A stretch of DNA of 64,000 bases from Flavobacterium sp. 90 (GCF_004339525.1 NZ_SMGE01000001.1:3162001-3226000); one strand, 5' to 3'. Counted from the first letter of the stretch, positions 16,294 through 26,098 are shown. Numbers and translations are program-made. The notes: generated by a model not told the origin, from the letters alone.

Positions 16294-18474
16294 CTAATCA
16301 AAAAACTTAGCGATAATGCTGTAAAATTCATCTGGAACAAATGGTTTTGTAATAACATCATTCATTCCAAAAGATAGAAGCATGTCTCTGTTTTCGTCAA
16401 GCGAAATTGCTGTAAGTGCAATAATAGGAGTCGTTTTATCAAATTCTCTGATTTGTTGTGTAGCCGTCGTTCCATTTATTCCAGGTAAATGAACATCCAT
16501 TAAAATCATGTCGAAACGTTTGACTTTCAGAAGTTCTACAGCGTCTTCACCATTATCGAGAATCTCGCAACAAATCGCTTTGTTTTCAAGCATTTTTCGA
16601 GTAATCATTTGATTGATTTTGTTGTCTTCAATCAATAAAATCGATTTGTGTTTGAGTTGCTTGTCATTATACGGTTTAGCTTCTTCGACTACTTCCAATG
16701 GTTCATTGTTGATTTTAAAATTTAGTTTGAATGTAAAAGTAGATCCTTTTCCAACTTCACTTTTTAGTTTTATTTCTCCGCCCAAAAGCTCGATTAATTT
16801 TTTTACAATGGTAAGACCCAATCCGGTTCCGCCATATTTTCTATTAACCTCAATTGATCCTTGTGAGAAACTTTCGAAAACAGATTGTAATTTGTCTTCG
16901 GGAATACCAATTCCGGTGTCTACAATTTCAAAATAAACGGTAGCAATTTCATCTTCCTGCGCATACAATTTGGCTATAACATTTACGTTTCCGTTTTGCG
17001 TAAATTTTAAAGCATTGTTTATTAAGTTCAGTATGATTTGGGATAGCTTTGTTGGATCGCCAATTAAATTATCCGGAATTGTTTTGTCAATCTCCAGATT
17101 AAAATAATTTTTATTGGCTGTTGCTAATTCTTTCAGAGAGCTCTGAATGTTGAATAGTAATTCTTTTAGGTTGAAGCTAATGTTTTCTATCTCAACTTTA
17201 GTCGAATCGATTTTGTTGATTTCAAGAATTTCATTAATAAAAGTAGTGAGGTAATTTCCGGAGAATTTTAAAGACTCAAGATATTTTAATTGTGTTTTTT
17301 TAGGATTGTCTTCGAGTAATAAATGCGTGATTCCGTTAATTGCATTCAAAGGCGTCCGCAGTTCATGACTTACAGTCGAAAGAAATTCTGATCTGGCTTT
17401 AGATGCTTTTTCAGCTTTGTTTTTTGCGAGAATAAGTTCTTTATTTTTCTCTCTCAAAAGTAAATTATTCTGATTTCGAATAATATTGTTTTTGTATAAA
17501 GCTAAACTTAAAAGGGATAAAATCGAAATAAGAGCAATTGCCAAAATACTCACAAGTTTGGAGTATCGATATGTTTTCAGCTGAATTTTTTCTTCACTTT
17601 CGCGTTTAAGCGTATTGTTTAAAGATTGATTTTTTTTGAATTTTTCAAATTCATTAAGATCAATCTTTGCATTTTTTAGTTTTAAAAGATAGTTTTCTAT
17701 TTGGTAATGTTCGTCTAAATAAGAGTAGGCAAGGTCGTAGTTTTTATTTCGTTTGTAATACTCGCTTATTCCTAAGATGATTTTAGATTTTTGAGCCAGA
17801 TTATTGGTTTTAGCATTATAATCTAAAGCGCGATCAAAATAAATTATAGCAGAATCGTTTCGTTTAAGTTGTGTTTCGATTAGACCAAGTTGATAATAAG
17901 CGTCAGTTTTTGCTTTTAGAATAGACGCATTATCCGGTTTCTTGATTATTTTTTGAAAAGATTTTGCAGCTAAAGGTAGATTTTTACTTGTTTTTAGTGC
18001 CATTGCTTTCTGATAACTTAAAAGCTCAGCATGGTCTGTAATATTTAGCTGTTTTAAAAGATCGTCGGCTTTTTTATAATAAATATCAGCTGTTTTGTAA
18101 TCGCCTTTTGCGGTATTGGTCAGGCCAATGTAATGAAGTCCTAATACTTTAGTGCAAGTTGGATTTACAACATCAAAGTAAGAAAGGCTTTTGTGGAAGT
18201 TTTTTAGTGCTTCTTCGTATTTTTTTTGATTGTAATAGATTTTTCCAAGCTTAAAAGTCTGGTTCGCCAGATTCTCTACTTTATGATTGGTTTCGCAAAA
18301 ATCGATTGATTTTTTAGTGTAAAAGACTGCCTGATTATACTCTTTTTGGTTAAGATTCTTGTTTGCTAGTTTGTTGTAATAGGAAATGCTATCTGTACTC
18401 TTTTTAATTTGAGAATACAAAAATGAATTAAAAAAACAAACAAGAATAAAAAGATGATATTTCATGTATGGCAA
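16294..18474 (-). CDS. Hybrid sensor histidine kinase with N-terminal TPR domain
   Basis: The 726 residues run: signal peptide (about 1-21); periplasmic tetratricopeptide-like helical repeats (about 25-270); one membrane helix (about 305-328); a short coiled coil; HisKA with SHELRTPLN and phospho-acceptor His370; HATPase with NLINNALKF, DTGIGIP and GTGLGL; and a C-terminal receiver with phospho-acceptor Asp660 (MDVHLPG). No DNA-binding domain is attached, so phosphate must pass to a partner encoded elsewhere. It follows the GAPDH gene by 17 bases on the same strand. Confidence 0.95.
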   Translation of the reverse strand: MPYMKYHLFILVCFFNSFLYSQIKKSTDSISYYNKLANKNLNQKEYNQAVFYTKKSIDFCETNHKVENLANQTFKLGKIYYNQKKYEEALKNFHKSLSYFDVVNPTCTKVLGLHYIGLTNTAKGDYKTADIYYKKADDLLKQLNITDHAELLSYQKAMALKTSKNLPLAAKSFQKIIKKPDNASILKAKTDAYYQLGLIETQLKRNDSAIIYFDRALDYNAKTNNLAQKSKIILGISEYYKRNKNYDLAYSYLDEHYQIENYLLKLKNAKIDLNEFEKFKKNQSLNNTLKRESEEKIQLKTYRYSKLVSILAIALISILSLLSLALYKNNIIRNQNNLLLREKNKELILAKNKAEKASKARSEFLSTVSHELRTPLNAINGITHLLLEDNPKKTQLKYLESLKFSGNYLTTFINEILEINKIDSTKVEIENISFNLKELLFNIQSSLKELATANKNYFNLEIDKTIPDNLIGDPTKLSQIILNLINNALKFTQNGNVNVIAKLYAQEDEIATVYFEIVDTGIGIPEDKLQSVFESFSQGSIEVNRKYGGTGLGLTIVKKLIELLGGEIKLKSEVGKGSTFTFKLNFKINNEPLEVVEEAKPYNDKQLKHKSILLIEDNKINQMITRKMLENKAICCEILDNGEDAVELLKVKRFDMILMDVHLPGINGTTATQQIREFDKTTPIIALTAISLDENRDMLLSFGMNDVITKPFVPDEFYSIIAKFFD

Positions 18475-18491
18475 TGCTTTTACAATGAATT

Positions 18492-19490
18492 CTACGTTTT
18501 CTTTATTAGTAAAATCAAATCTATTAATCTTGATGAATAGCCAATTTCGTTATCGTACCAACCTACAACTTTTACCATTTTGTCAATGACAGATGTTAGT
18601 TGCGCGTCAAATAAGCACGAATGTGTGTTGCCAATTACATCAACAGAAACGATTGGATCTTCTGTGTAATCTAATATTCCTTTTAAATTTGTTTTTGAGG
18701 CTTTTTCAAATGCGTTATTAATTTCTTCAATCGTAACAGCGCGTTTTACATTAAATGTTATGTCTGTCAGGGAACCATCCGGAACAGGAACACGAATTCC
18801 ACAACCTCCGATTTTATGATGCAATTTAGGAAAAATTTTCGTTAATGCCTTAGCTGCACCCGTAGTTGTTGGAACAATCGACTGACTCGCACCTCTTGCA
18901 CGTCGCAAGTCCTTATGTGGTTGGTCGTGAAGACTTTGGTCTGTTGTGTAGGAATGTATTGTTGTGATGTAAGCTTGCTCAATTCCGCATAAATCATCAA
19001 TGATTTTTATCATTGGAGCGGCATTATTTGTCGTACAGCTTGCATTCGAAACAATATTTTCAGTTCCGTCCAGGATATTTTCATTTACACCAAGAACTAC
19101 CGTTTTTATAGTGTCAACTTCTGATGGAGCTGAAAGAATTACTTTTTTTGCTCCGGCTTCAATATGAGCATTAAGTTCTTCATGAGTTTTGTATTTTCCG
19201 GTAGACTCAATCACAAAATCAATATTGTGGCTTTTCCAGTCTAAATTAGAAATGCTTTTTTCATGAAAGAATAAATAATGTTTTTCGTCAACAATAATAC
19301 CTTCGTCATCATGACTAACTTTATAAGGTAAAACTCCGTGAATACTGTCGTATTTTATCAAATGCGACATGGTTCTGTTATCTGCAATATCATTAATTGC
19401 AACGACTTCTATTTGGGGATGGTTTAAAAGAAGACGGAACAAATTTCTTCCAATTCTTCCAAAACCGTTGATAGCAATTCTAGTTTTCAA
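18492..19490 (-). CDS. gap: Glyceraldehyde-3-phosphate dehydrogenase, type I
   Basis: The enzyme oxidises glyceraldehyde 3-phosphate to 1,3-bisphosphoglycerate with NAD+. The 332 residues begin with the Rossmann motif INGFGRIGRN. They contain the catalytic SNASCTTN with Cys152, HSYTTDQSLHD, and the C-terminal WYDNEIGYS. The residues INDI after the second strand suggest NAD+ preference. It lies between lipA and the sensor kinase on one strand. Many flavobacteria have more than one gap gene, so this may not be the main glycolytic copy. Confidence 0.96.
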   Translation of the reverse strand: MKTRIAINGFGRIGRNLFRLLLNHPQIEVVAINDIADNRTMSHLIKYDSIHGVLPYKVSHDDEGIIVDEKHYLFFHEKSISNLDWKSHNIDFVIESTGKYKTHEELNAHIEAGAKKVILSAPSEVDTIKTVVLGVNENILDGTENIVSNASCTTNNAAPMIKIIDDLCGIEQAYITTIHSYTTDQSLHDQPHKDLRRARGASQSIVPTTTGAAKALTKIFPKLHHKIGGCGIRVPVPDGSLTDITFNVKRAVTIEEINNAFEKASKTNLKGILDYTEDPIVSVDVIGNTHSCLFDAQLTSVIDKMVKVVGWYDNEIGYSSRLIDLILLIKKT

Positions 19491-19497
19491 TTTTTTT

Positions 19498-19545
19498 GTT
19501 TATTCGGTAAATCGTTTATTCGTCTAATCGATTTACCGAATAAAC
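19498..19545. repeat. Inverted repeat between lipA and gap
   Basis: Seventeen-base arms built on TATTCGGTAAATCG are perfect complements (19498-19514 and 19529-19545). A close relative of this word lies just upstream of the WbqC-family gene at 62572-62640, also immediately before the start codon of a leftward gene. Confidence 0.75.
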
Positions 19546-19564
19546 GAATGAACGATTAAACTTT

Positions 19565-20431
19565 TTATAAAATATGTTTTTGTGCTTTGTATGAGGAACG
19601 AACTAAAGGCCCGCTTTCGACATGACGGAAACCTAATTCAAGACCAAATTTTTCATACTTAGCAAATTGTTCGGGTGTGATAAATTCTTTAACAGGTAAA
19701 TGTTTTTTACTTGGCTGTAGGTATTGGCCAATAGTAACAACATCAACATTTGCATTGCGTAAATCTGTCATTGTCTGAAAAACTTCCTCTTCAGTTTCAC
19801 CTAATCCAAGCATAATTCCGGATTTGGTTCTGTTGATTCCTTTTTCTTTCAAATAACGTAAAACTTCCAGACTACGATCATATTTTGCCTGAATACGAAC
19901 TTCACGAGTTAAACGACGAACGGTTTCAACATTATGAGAAACTACTTCAGGATTTGCTTCTACAATTCGATCAAGATTTCTTTCGATTCCTTGAAAATCA
20001 GGAATTAAAGTTTCAAGAGTAGTATTTGGGTTCATTCTACGAATTGCTTTTACAGTTTCAATCCAGATAATAGAACCACCATCTTTCAAATCATCTCTGT
20101 CAACACTAGTAATTACAGCGTGTTTGATGTTCATGATTTTTATAGAACGTGCTACTTTTTCCGGTTCATCCCAATCTACTGTTTCAGGTCTTCCGGTTTT
20201 TACGCCGCAAAATCCGCAAGAACGCGTACAAACATTTCCTAAAATCATGAAAGTTGCTGTTCCTTCACCCCAACATTCGCCCATATTAGGACAACTTCCT
20301 GAGGTACAAATAGTATTTAAGCTATATTTATCAACCAAACCACGTAGTTCAGTATATTTTTGTCCAATTGGAAGTTTTACTTTTAACCATTTAGGTTTTC
20401 CAGTTGGTATATTTTCAATGACTGTTTCCAT
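19565..20431 (-). CDS. lipA: Lipoyl synthase (radical SAM)
   Basis: LipA inserts two sulfur atoms into protein-bound octanoyl groups to make lipoate. The 288 residues show both cluster-binding motifs: the auxiliary cluster cysteines 42, 47 and 53 ([12 protein letters not shown]) and the radical-SAM triad 68, 72 and 75 (CTRSCGFC). The C-terminal RSSYKAQ contains the conserved serine ligand. It has its own upstream promoter box and is followed at 74 bases by gap. Confidence 0.97.
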   Translation of the reverse strand: METVIENIPTGKPKWLKVKLPIGQKYTELRGLVDKYSLNTICTSGSCPNMGECWGEGTATFMILGNVCTRSCGFCGVKTGRPETVDWDEPEKVARSIKIMNIKHAVITSVDRDDLKDGGSIIWIETVKAIRRMNPNTTLETLIPDFQGIERNLDRIVEANPEVVSHNVETVRRLTREVRIQAKYDRSLEVLRYLKEKGINRTKSGIMLGLGETEEEVFQTMTDLRNANVDVVTIGQYLQPSKKHLPVKEFITPEQFAKYEKFGLELGFRHVESGPLVRSSYKAQKHIL

Positions 20432-20449
20432 ATATCAAAATTCAAAGTA

Positions 20450-20457
20450 CAAAGATA
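20450..20457 (-). promoter_or_regulatory. -7 box of lipA
   Basis: TATCTTTG on the minus strand is a full match to TAnnTTTG and would give a leader of roughly 12 bases. No good TTG lies at the expected distance. Confidence 0.5.
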
Positions 20458-20727
20458 AGCAATGTAGTTTATTTGGAGATTCGTTTAAGATTTAATTTGG
20501 TATTGATCTATTTGGTATTTATAAAACCTTGTTTAGTAATAATTTTATCATAATGTTAAATTTCTGTTTTTAAATCATGATGTTGGTTTAAAAGCTTGTT
20601 TTTTGTCTGTTAATTCAAGAAAGACGAATAATAATGATAGAAGTCTGATTTTTACTCGTTTAAAATTTATATCTTTAATTGTTAAAAAAATAATCTTTAT
20701 TGAAATAAAAAGGCATTGATGTTGTAC
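20458..20727. other. Non-coding divergent region, no gene seen
   Basis: About 270 very AT-rich bases between lipA and the M48 peptidase gene contain promoter boxes at both edges, but no frame, hairpin or repeat that I can support. Confidence 0.5.
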
Positions 20728-20735
20728 TACATTTG
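20728..20735 (+). promoter_or_regulatory. -7 box of the M48 peptidase gene
   Basis: TACATTTG matches TAnnTTTG and lies 25 bases before the ATG at 20761. Confidence 0.5.
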
Positions 20736-20760
20736 TTGTTAAATTGTAATAATAAAAAAC

Positions 20761-21627
20761 ATGAAAAAGAAAATTATTGTATTTGGAGTTTTATTTGCCA
20801 CATTTGGTTTCACTAGAATGAATGCGCAAATTAATTTTGGAGATAAAGCTATAGGAGCCGTTCAAAAAGGAATTTCAGGTTTTACATTTAGTAATGCTGA
20901 TGCAGCTGCGTTATCTAAAGCAGCAGTTGATAAAATGGATACAGAGCATGATGTTGCAAGTGCAACTGATCCTTATACTTTAAGATTGAATAGAGTTTTT
21001 GGAAAATATACTGCTGGTGAAGGTTATACACTAAACTACAAAGTTTATAAGTTAAAAGAAGTAAACGCTTTTGCAACTGCAGACGGAAGTGTTCGTGTAT
21101 ATACAGGTTTAATGGATATCATGGATGATAATGAATTGCTTGCGGTAATTGGTCACGAAATTGGTCACGTTGCAAATCATGATTCTCAAGATGCTATAAA
21201 AGCGGCTTACAAAAAAGAAGCTTTAATGGATGCTGCAGCTTCTCAATCAGCAACAGTTGCAAGTGTTACAGATAGCCAGTTAGGAAAAATTGGAAGTGCG
21301 ATTATTGATAGTAAATTTAGCCGTAAACAAGAAGCTGAAGCCGATTTGTTTTCTTATAACTTTATGAAAAAGAATGGTTATAATGTAAATGCCGAAGAAT
21401 CTGCTTTTAGAATTCTTGCTAAAATGAGCGAAGGAACTGAAGCTTCATTTATTGATCAGATGATGAGTTCTCACCCAGATTCTAAACAAAGAGCTGAAGA
21501 TGCTAAAAAACGTGCTGAAAAAGACGGTTTGTATAAGCCTTATGTGCAACAAAAAATTGTAAATACAGCACCGGCAAAAACAACAACTAAAAAAGCTACG
21601 ACGAAAAAAACAACTAAAAAGAAATAA
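20761..21627 (+). CDS. Secreted M48-family zinc metallopeptidase
   Basis: A signal peptide (about 1-22, ending MNAQ) precedes the peptidase domain. The zinc motif HEIGH gives ligands His132 and His136 with catalytic Glu133; the third ligand is in EAEADLFSYNF. The architecture resembles the M48C/BepA-Loi side of the family, soluble periplasmic proteases in protein quality control; there are no membrane helices as in HtpX. The last 25 residues are a lysine/threonine repeat tail (TTKKATTKKTTKKK), probably disordered and cationic. Confidence 0.93.
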   Translation: MKKKIIVFGVLFATFGFTRMNAQINFGDKAIGAVQKGISGFTFSNADAAALSKAAVDKMDTEHDVASATDPYTLRLNRVFGKYTAGEGYTLNYKVYKLKEVNAFATADGSVRVYTGLMDIMDDNELLAVIGHEIGHVANHDSQDAIKAAYKKEALMDAAASQSATVASVTDSQLGKIGSAIIDSKFSRKQEAEADLFSYNFMKKNGYNVNAEESAFRILAKMSEGTEASFIDQMMSSHPDSKQRAEDAKKRAEKDGLYKPYVQQKIVNTAPAKTTTKKATTKKTTKKK

Positions 21628-21648
21628 TAATTTCTAATTAGAAAAATA

Positions 21649-21685
21649 AAACCCGACAAGTTTCAGAAATTTGTCGGGTTTTTTA
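21649..21685. terminator. Bidirectional terminator between the M48 and PH-domain genes
   Basis: AAACCCGACAA (21649-21659) pairs with TTGTCGGGTTT (21671-21681); an A run on the left and a T run on the right serve the two convergent genes. Confidence 0.85.
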
Positions 21686-21694
21686 TTTTTAAGA

Positions 21695-22075
21695 TTAACC
21701 TAAAACGTGAAATGCTAATACTTTTTGCACATCATAAACATTTACAGATTTGTTGAATTGTTTTACGATACTTGGTTGTAATTCACTTGCAACCCAGATT
21801 TTTAATTCGGCATCAAGATCAAAAGTTCCTGCAGTTTCTACACTGAATCTTGTAATGCTTTTGTATGCAATTGATTTATATTCTGTTTTGCTTCCAGTTA
21901 TTCCTTGTACATCAACTAAGATTAATCTTTTGTTAGTGAAGATAAAAGTATCACGGATTAATTTGAAACCCATTTCGATTTCTTCGTTATCAGTTAAAAG
22001 TTGTCCGTATTTTTTAAGTAAATCTTCTTGGCTTACTGAACCGGCGTTACCAAGAATAGCAGAAAATATTCCCAT
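21695..22075 (-). CDS. Bacterial PH-domain protein
   Basis: The 126 residues match the bacterial pleckstrin-homology family (PF08000): LLTDNEEIEMGFKLIRDTFIFTNKRLILVD, then YKSIAYKSITRFSVET and the DLDAELKIWV strand. No membrane segment or signal peptide is seen. Such domains form oligomeric rings, and their role is mostly unknown. It is a lone gene converging on the M48 peptidase. Confidence 0.9.
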   Translation of the reverse strand: MGIFSAILGNAGSVSQEDLLKKYGQLLTDNEEIEMGFKLIRDTFIFTNKRLILVDVQGITGSKTEYKSIAYKSITRFSVETAGTFDLDAELKIWVASELQPSIVKQFNKSVNVYDVQKVLAFHVLG

Positions 22076-22258
22076 TTTTTAGTTTTTAATTTTATTACAA
22101 TTTTTTCTCCTTTTTAGGAGGTGTAAAAGTAATTAAAAATAAAAAAAGAAGATTGTTTTACCATTAAGAGATTAAGAGATATAAAGCGAGTATTTTCGAT
22201 AAAGAATAAAACAGAAAAAAGATTTGTTTTAATTTATATATTTATAAAAGCAAAAAAA

Positions 22259-22282
22259 AAAGCAGAACCTAAGTTCTGCTTT
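22259..22282 (-). terminator. Terminator of tonB
   Basis: AAAGCAGAAC / GTTCTGCTTT with a four-base loop; the long A run to the left is the T tail of the leftward transcript. Confidence 0.85.
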
Positions 22283-22291
22283 TGAAGTTTA

Positions 22292-23119
22292 TTATTCTAG
22301 TTCAGTTTTTATCGTTATTGGGAGATTGTAAGCGGTTCTCACTGCTTTTCCGTTTAGCATTCCCGGACTCCATTTTGTTTTTAATGATTTTAATACTCTG
22401 ATTGCTTCTCTACCCATTCCGTAACCCGGATCTCTTTTTACTTCGATGTCAGTCATTGAACCATCTCTTTCAATTACGAAAGAAACATACACTTTTAATG
22501 TTTTTTCTGCATCTAATTCAGGTCTGTTGAAATTATTTCCCACGAAAGTGTAGAATTTATTAATTCCTCCAGGAAACTCTGGCAATTTGTCTAATGCGGC
22601 AGCAATTACAGGAACCTCTGGACTCACAGATGGTGTTACTACTGTTTCTGGACCGTTACCACCAGGTAATGCATTATCACTAGGAGTTCCATTTCCTGGC
22701 GCAGCATTGTCAACAGCAGGACCGTTTTGTTTATTAGTTGCAATTTCCGGTATAACCTCAGTTGGTGCAGCAACAACAGGATGTGTTAACTGAACTACTT
22801 CAGGAGTTGGTACAGTTTGTTTTGGAGGCGCAACTGGTTTTGGCGCTTCCGGCTTCACTACGTTGTCGTGAATGTCAACTTTTGTTGTATGCGTTGGAGT
22901 GTCAGGAATAGTTGGTGTATCTACTACAGTCCCGCCTCTAAATTTATTAATCAACATCGAACCAGTTCCAATGCTTGCCAATAATAGCAATCCTGCAAAT
23001 AGTGCTGTAATGGTAGTTTTAGAATTTTCCTGACGTAATTGATACGCGCCGTACTCTTTGTTTTTGTTTTCGAAAACTAGGTCAGTCCAAGTGGTTTCGT
23101 AGATGTTTGATTTAGACAT
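22292..23119 (-). CDS. tonB: Energy transducer TonB
   Basis: TonB couples the proton-motive force, through ExbB/ExbD, to outer-membrane transporters such as SusC. The 275 residues have a short cytoplasmic N terminus, one membrane helix (about 34-54), a proline/valine-rich periplasmic spacer (about 65-170), and a C-terminal TonB domain with PEFPGGINKFY and the KWSPGMLNGKAV strand typical of Bacteroidota TonBs. exbB and exbD are not in this window. It lies 155 bases behind the ECF sigma gene on the same strand. Confidence 0.95.
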   Translation of the reverse strand: MSKSNIYETTWTDLVFENKNKEYGAYQLRQENSKTTITALFAGLLLLASIGTGSMLINKFRGGTVVDTPTIPDTPTHTTKVDIHDNVVKPEAPKPVAPPKQTVPTPEVVQLTHPVVAAPTEVIPEIATNKQNGPAVDNAAPGNGTPSDNALPGGNGPETVVTPSVSPEVPVIAAALDKLPEFPGGINKFYTFVGNNFNRPELDAEKTLKVYVSFVIERDGSMTDIEVKRDPGYGMGREAIRVLKSLKTKWSPGMLNGKAVRTAYNLPITIKTELE

Positions 23120-23274
23120 GATTTTTGGATTTTAAGGTTAAGTAACTTTAAATCATAAGCAATTGGGTTTTGGTTTTAGCTAACAACGCAGGGATTGTTA
23201 TTTTAGTATATGAATAATTTATTTTTTTAAGAATAAATGCGATTATATTTTATTCTTTACCTAAAGATAATAAA

Positions 23275-23826
23275 TTATCTATTACGTTCAATGATTTCTG
23301 CTAATAATTTTTTGGCACGAAGTAATTTTACTTTTACGTTGCTCAGAGGCTCGTCAATCTTGACAGCGATTTCCTGATAAGTCATTTCCTGAAAGTAACG
23401 TAACTGGATTGCTTCCTGATAGTGGGGTTTTAATTCTTTGATGCAAAGAAGCAATCGGGAGAGGTTTTGCTCTTTAATTAAAGCATCTTCAGCAGATGGA
23501 GTAGGGTCAGCAATATTATAAGCCTGCTGATCGTCGGCGTCAGTGATTTCTATAAAAAGATTGGTTTTCTTTTTTCGAAGTAAATCTATATAGACATTTT
23601 TTGCAATGGCAATTAACCAGGTATTGAATTGAAATTCAGAATTGTAACTGGCTATTTTGTCAAAAGCTTTTGAGAAAGTCTCAATGGTAATATCTTCAGC
23701 AGTAGTTTCGTTTTCGGTACGTTTTAGCATGAAGCCATATACTTCATTCCAGTAATAATCTAATAAAAAAGTAAAGGCGATCTGGTCACCTTTTTTAGCT
23801 TTTTCTATTTTAGAATTTATTTCCAA
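23275..23826 (-). CDS. RNA polymerase ECF-type sigma factor
   Basis: The 183 residues show sigma region 2 (AFTFLLDYYWNEVYGFMLKR, then DITIETFSKAF and FNTWLIAIAKN) and region 4 (LRYFQEMTYQEIAVKI and LSNVKVKLLRAKK). No anti-sigma gene follows, so control may be through the upstream glycosyltransferase operon or be unregulated at the protein level. Its start codon lies 10 bases inside the end of the glycosyltransferase gene, so translation is coupled. Confidence 0.94.
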   Translation of the reverse strand: MEINSKIEKAKKGDQIAFTFLLDYYWNEVYGFMLKRTENETTAEDITIETFSKAFDKIASYNSEFQFNTWLIAIAKNVYIDLLRKKKTNLFIEITDADDQQAYNIADPTPSAEDALIKEQNLSRLLLCIKELKPHYQEAIQLRYFQEMTYQEIAVKIDEPLSNVKVKLLRAKKLLAEIIERNR

Positions 23827-24923
23827 TGTACAGGTTTTGAAAAGATATTAGTTATAAAGATATTAATTTGCGTGAATATAAGCACGATTTCTACAATAGG
23901 AAACCAAATTTTAAGATCATTTTCTTTTAATTTCCCCGCAGAAAATCCAATTACTGTCCAAACAACGGTGTAACGTGTTGCCAGAATAGCCAATACGGCA
24001 ATCCATTGAAATTGGAAAGCCAATAAAACAATAACTAATATAAAGAATAATAATTGTGTGCTGAAAAATAAACCCAATTGCATTTTATCAAAAAACTTAT
24101 AATACTCAGCCGTAGAAGTATGTCTTCTTTTTTGAGTAAACCATTCTTTATAAGTTTCCTTTGGTTTTGAATAGGTGAAACTTTCCGGAGTATAAGAAAT
24201 TGCAGTATTTGCTTTGGTTGCCGCCTGATTAATAAATAAATCATCATCGCCGGAACGAACCTGAATGTGATCTATAAAACCATTAACATTAAAGAATTCT
24301 TCTTTTTTATAAGCAAGATTTCGTCCAACTCCCATATATGGAAGTCCAATTTTTGCCCACGAAAAATATTGCACTGCTGTTAAGATTGTTTCAAAACGGA
24401 TTATTTTATTTAATAAAGAGCGTTCTATTTTTTCATAACCGCCATAACCCAAAACAATAGTTTTGTTCATTGTAAATTGCGAAGTCATTGCAGTAATCCA
24501 GTTTTTTGAAGTTGGATAACAATCAGCATCAGTAAACAATAAGTATTCTTTTCTTGATGCTTTGATTCCTAATGTCAGGGCGTATTTTTTATTTCCCCAA
24601 AAGGCTTCGTTATTTTGTACTTTAACCAAGCGAATATTTGGGTATTGTTGTTCGAATTCTTCAAAAACTTCTAACGTTTCATCGCTTGAAGCATCGTCAA
24701 TTAAAACAATTTCAAAATCAGGATAATCTTGTTCCGCTAATAATGGAATGAATTTTTTAACGTTTTCTTCTTCATTTTTAGCACATACAATTACTGAAAC
24801 CGGTAGATTTTTTGATGTAATTTCTTGAGGTTTCCCAAAAGCAAATTTTCCAAAAATTCCTAAATAATAGAAAACTTGAAGAACAACAATAGCAATAAAG
24901 AAGTAAAATAAAGTTATAAGCAT
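23817..24923 (-). CDS. Membrane glycosyltransferase, family 2
   Basis: After an N-terminal membrane helix (about 1-22), residues 40-250 form a GT-A fold: PVSVIVCAKNEEENV, VLIDDASSDET and the DADCYP metal-binding motif. RSGDDDLFINQ and a QKRRH motif near 270 resemble the Q/RxxRW acceptor motif of processive enzymes. Two or three C-terminal helices follow (about 285-360). The product is unknown. The end overlaps the sigma gene. Confidence 0.9.
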   Translation of the reverse strand: MLITLFYFFIAIVVLQVFYYLGIFGKFAFGKPQEITSKNLPVSVIVCAKNEEENVKKFIPLLAEQDYPDFEIVLIDDASSDETLEVFEEFEQQYPNIRLVKVQNNEAFWGNKKYALTLGIKASRKEYLLFTDADCYPTSKNWITAMTSQFTMNKTIVLGYGGYEKIERSLLNKIIRFETILTAVQYFSWAKIGLPYMGVGRNLAYKKEEFFNVNGFIDHIQVRSGDDDLFINQAATKANTAISYTPESFTYSKPKETYKEWFTQKRRHTSTAEYYKFFDKMQLGLFFSTQLLFFILVIVLLAFQFQWIAVLAILATRYTVVWTVIGFSAGKLKENDLKIWFPIVEIVLIFTQINIFITNIFSKPVHWK

Positions 24924-25006
24924 CTGATTTTAATGTCTTTTAATTTCTGAATCTTGCGAGTGCAAATGTACTTATGAATTCCTAGATTTCAATGGCTAAA
25001 GCCGAT

Positions 25007-25621
25007 TTACTTTCGGCATTTCGACATTTCTTTTGCAACAGCAATAGCCTGAGGGTTTTCGCTTTTTTCTAACTCCGAAATTATATTTTTATAATTATGA
25101 TCGTCTCTGTTTTGAGATAGTTTTTTGGTGGCCTGAATCTCGTCGATTTCAATTTCAAAACCAAAGATTCCTCTGGCTTCACGCATTGTTTTTGTTGATA
25201 AATCTTCAACACGAACAGGATTTACAGAATTGGCTTCGTATTTATCGACCAATTTTTTAAGCTGTTCTATCGAAGTTGCTTCGTCAACAATTTTAATTCG
25301 TCCGTAAACATGTACGGCTATATAATTCCATGTTGGTACATTTTCATGATCGTACCAAGACGAAGAAATATAAATATGCGCTCCTGTAAATACTGCTAAA
25401 ACCTGATCGTTTTCTGCAAAACCTTCTGCTTGCGGATTAAGTTTAGAAATATGTCCTTGCAGTATTTCTTTTCCATCAGCATTTACTTCAAGTTCGATTG
25501 GAATATGTGTTGCACATAATTTTCCATGAGTTTGATTGATCAGGATTCCGAAACTATTTTCTTTCAAAAAAGTTCTGATAGATTCCGGATCTTCGTCTTT
25601 GTATATTTTAGGTGTGTACAT
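25007..25621 (-). CDS. PaiB-family FMN-binding regulator
   Basis: The 204 residues begin MYTPKIYKDEDPESIRTFL, then FGILINQTHGKLCATHIP, which is typical of the PaiB (PF04299) split-barrel fold. SSWYDHENVPTWNYIAVHVYG is the conserved flavin-contact region. In Bacillus, PaiA (an acetyltransferase) and PaiB act together. Here a GNAT acetyltransferase lies 18 bases upstream in the same operon, an echo of that pairing. It may be an oxidoreductase rather than a DNA-binding protein. Confidence 0.92.
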   Translation of the reverse strand: MYTPKIYKDEDPESIRTFLKENSFGILINQTHGKLCATHIPIELEVNADGKEILQGHISKLNPQAEGFAENDQVLAVFTGAHIYISSSWYDHENVPTWNYIAVHVYGRIKIVDEATSIEQLKKLVDKYEANSVNPVRVEDLSTKTMREARGIFGFEIEIDEIQATKKLSQNRDDHNYKNIISELEKSENPQAIAVAKEMSKCRK

Positions 25622-25639
25622 TGCTTCAGGTAATGAAAT

Positions 25640-26098
25640 TTATTTTAGAGATTTTCCAAGACAAATAGCTTCTGGTCGATCTGCATATTTTCCGTAATTC
25701 GGAATTGTTTTATATCCTTGTTTTTGGTAAAATTGAATTGCTTCCAGATTTTTTACTCGTGTTTCCAGAATCAAATCCGTATATCCAATTGTTTTGGCTT
25801 TATCTTCTAAAAAAGCTAAAATGGTTTGACCAATCTTCTGTCCCGGAAATTTTGAATACATTCGTTTTACTTCGCCAATAGTATCGCTAATTGGTCTTAT
25901 AGCGCCACAACCCAGAATCTCATTTTCAAGTTCGGCAATAGCAAAGACAAATTTGGGATTGTTATATTGCCAATCTGTAAAAGAATTTTTTCCGTCACTT
26001 CCAAAACGAAGATAAAGATTTATGGACAATTCTTCGATAATTGCAGCGACTTTTTCATCACTTGGATTTGCTGTTTTTATAGAAGGTATTTGAGTCAT
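25640..26098 (-). CDS. GNAT-family N-acetyltransferase
   Basis: The 152 residues form one GNAT domain: LGCGAIRPI, EVKRMYSKFPGQKIGQTIL (acetyl-CoA-binding loop) and LETRVKNLEAIQFYQKQGY. The acceptor is not known. It starts 3 bases after the membrane protein at 26102 and precedes PaiB by 18 bases. Confidence 0.9.
   Translation of the reverse strand: MTQIPSIKTANPSDEKVAAIIEELSINLYLRFGSDGKNSFTDWQYNNPKFVFAIAELENEILGCGAIRPISDTIGEVKRMYSKFPGQKIGQTILAFLEDKAKTIGYTDLILETRVKNLEAIQFYQKQGYKTIPNYGKYADRPEAICLGKSLK

Noticed and set aside
20124..20495. A 123-residue frame opposite lipA
   Set aside because: It is antisense to a strongly conserved radical SAM gene and has no motif of its own.
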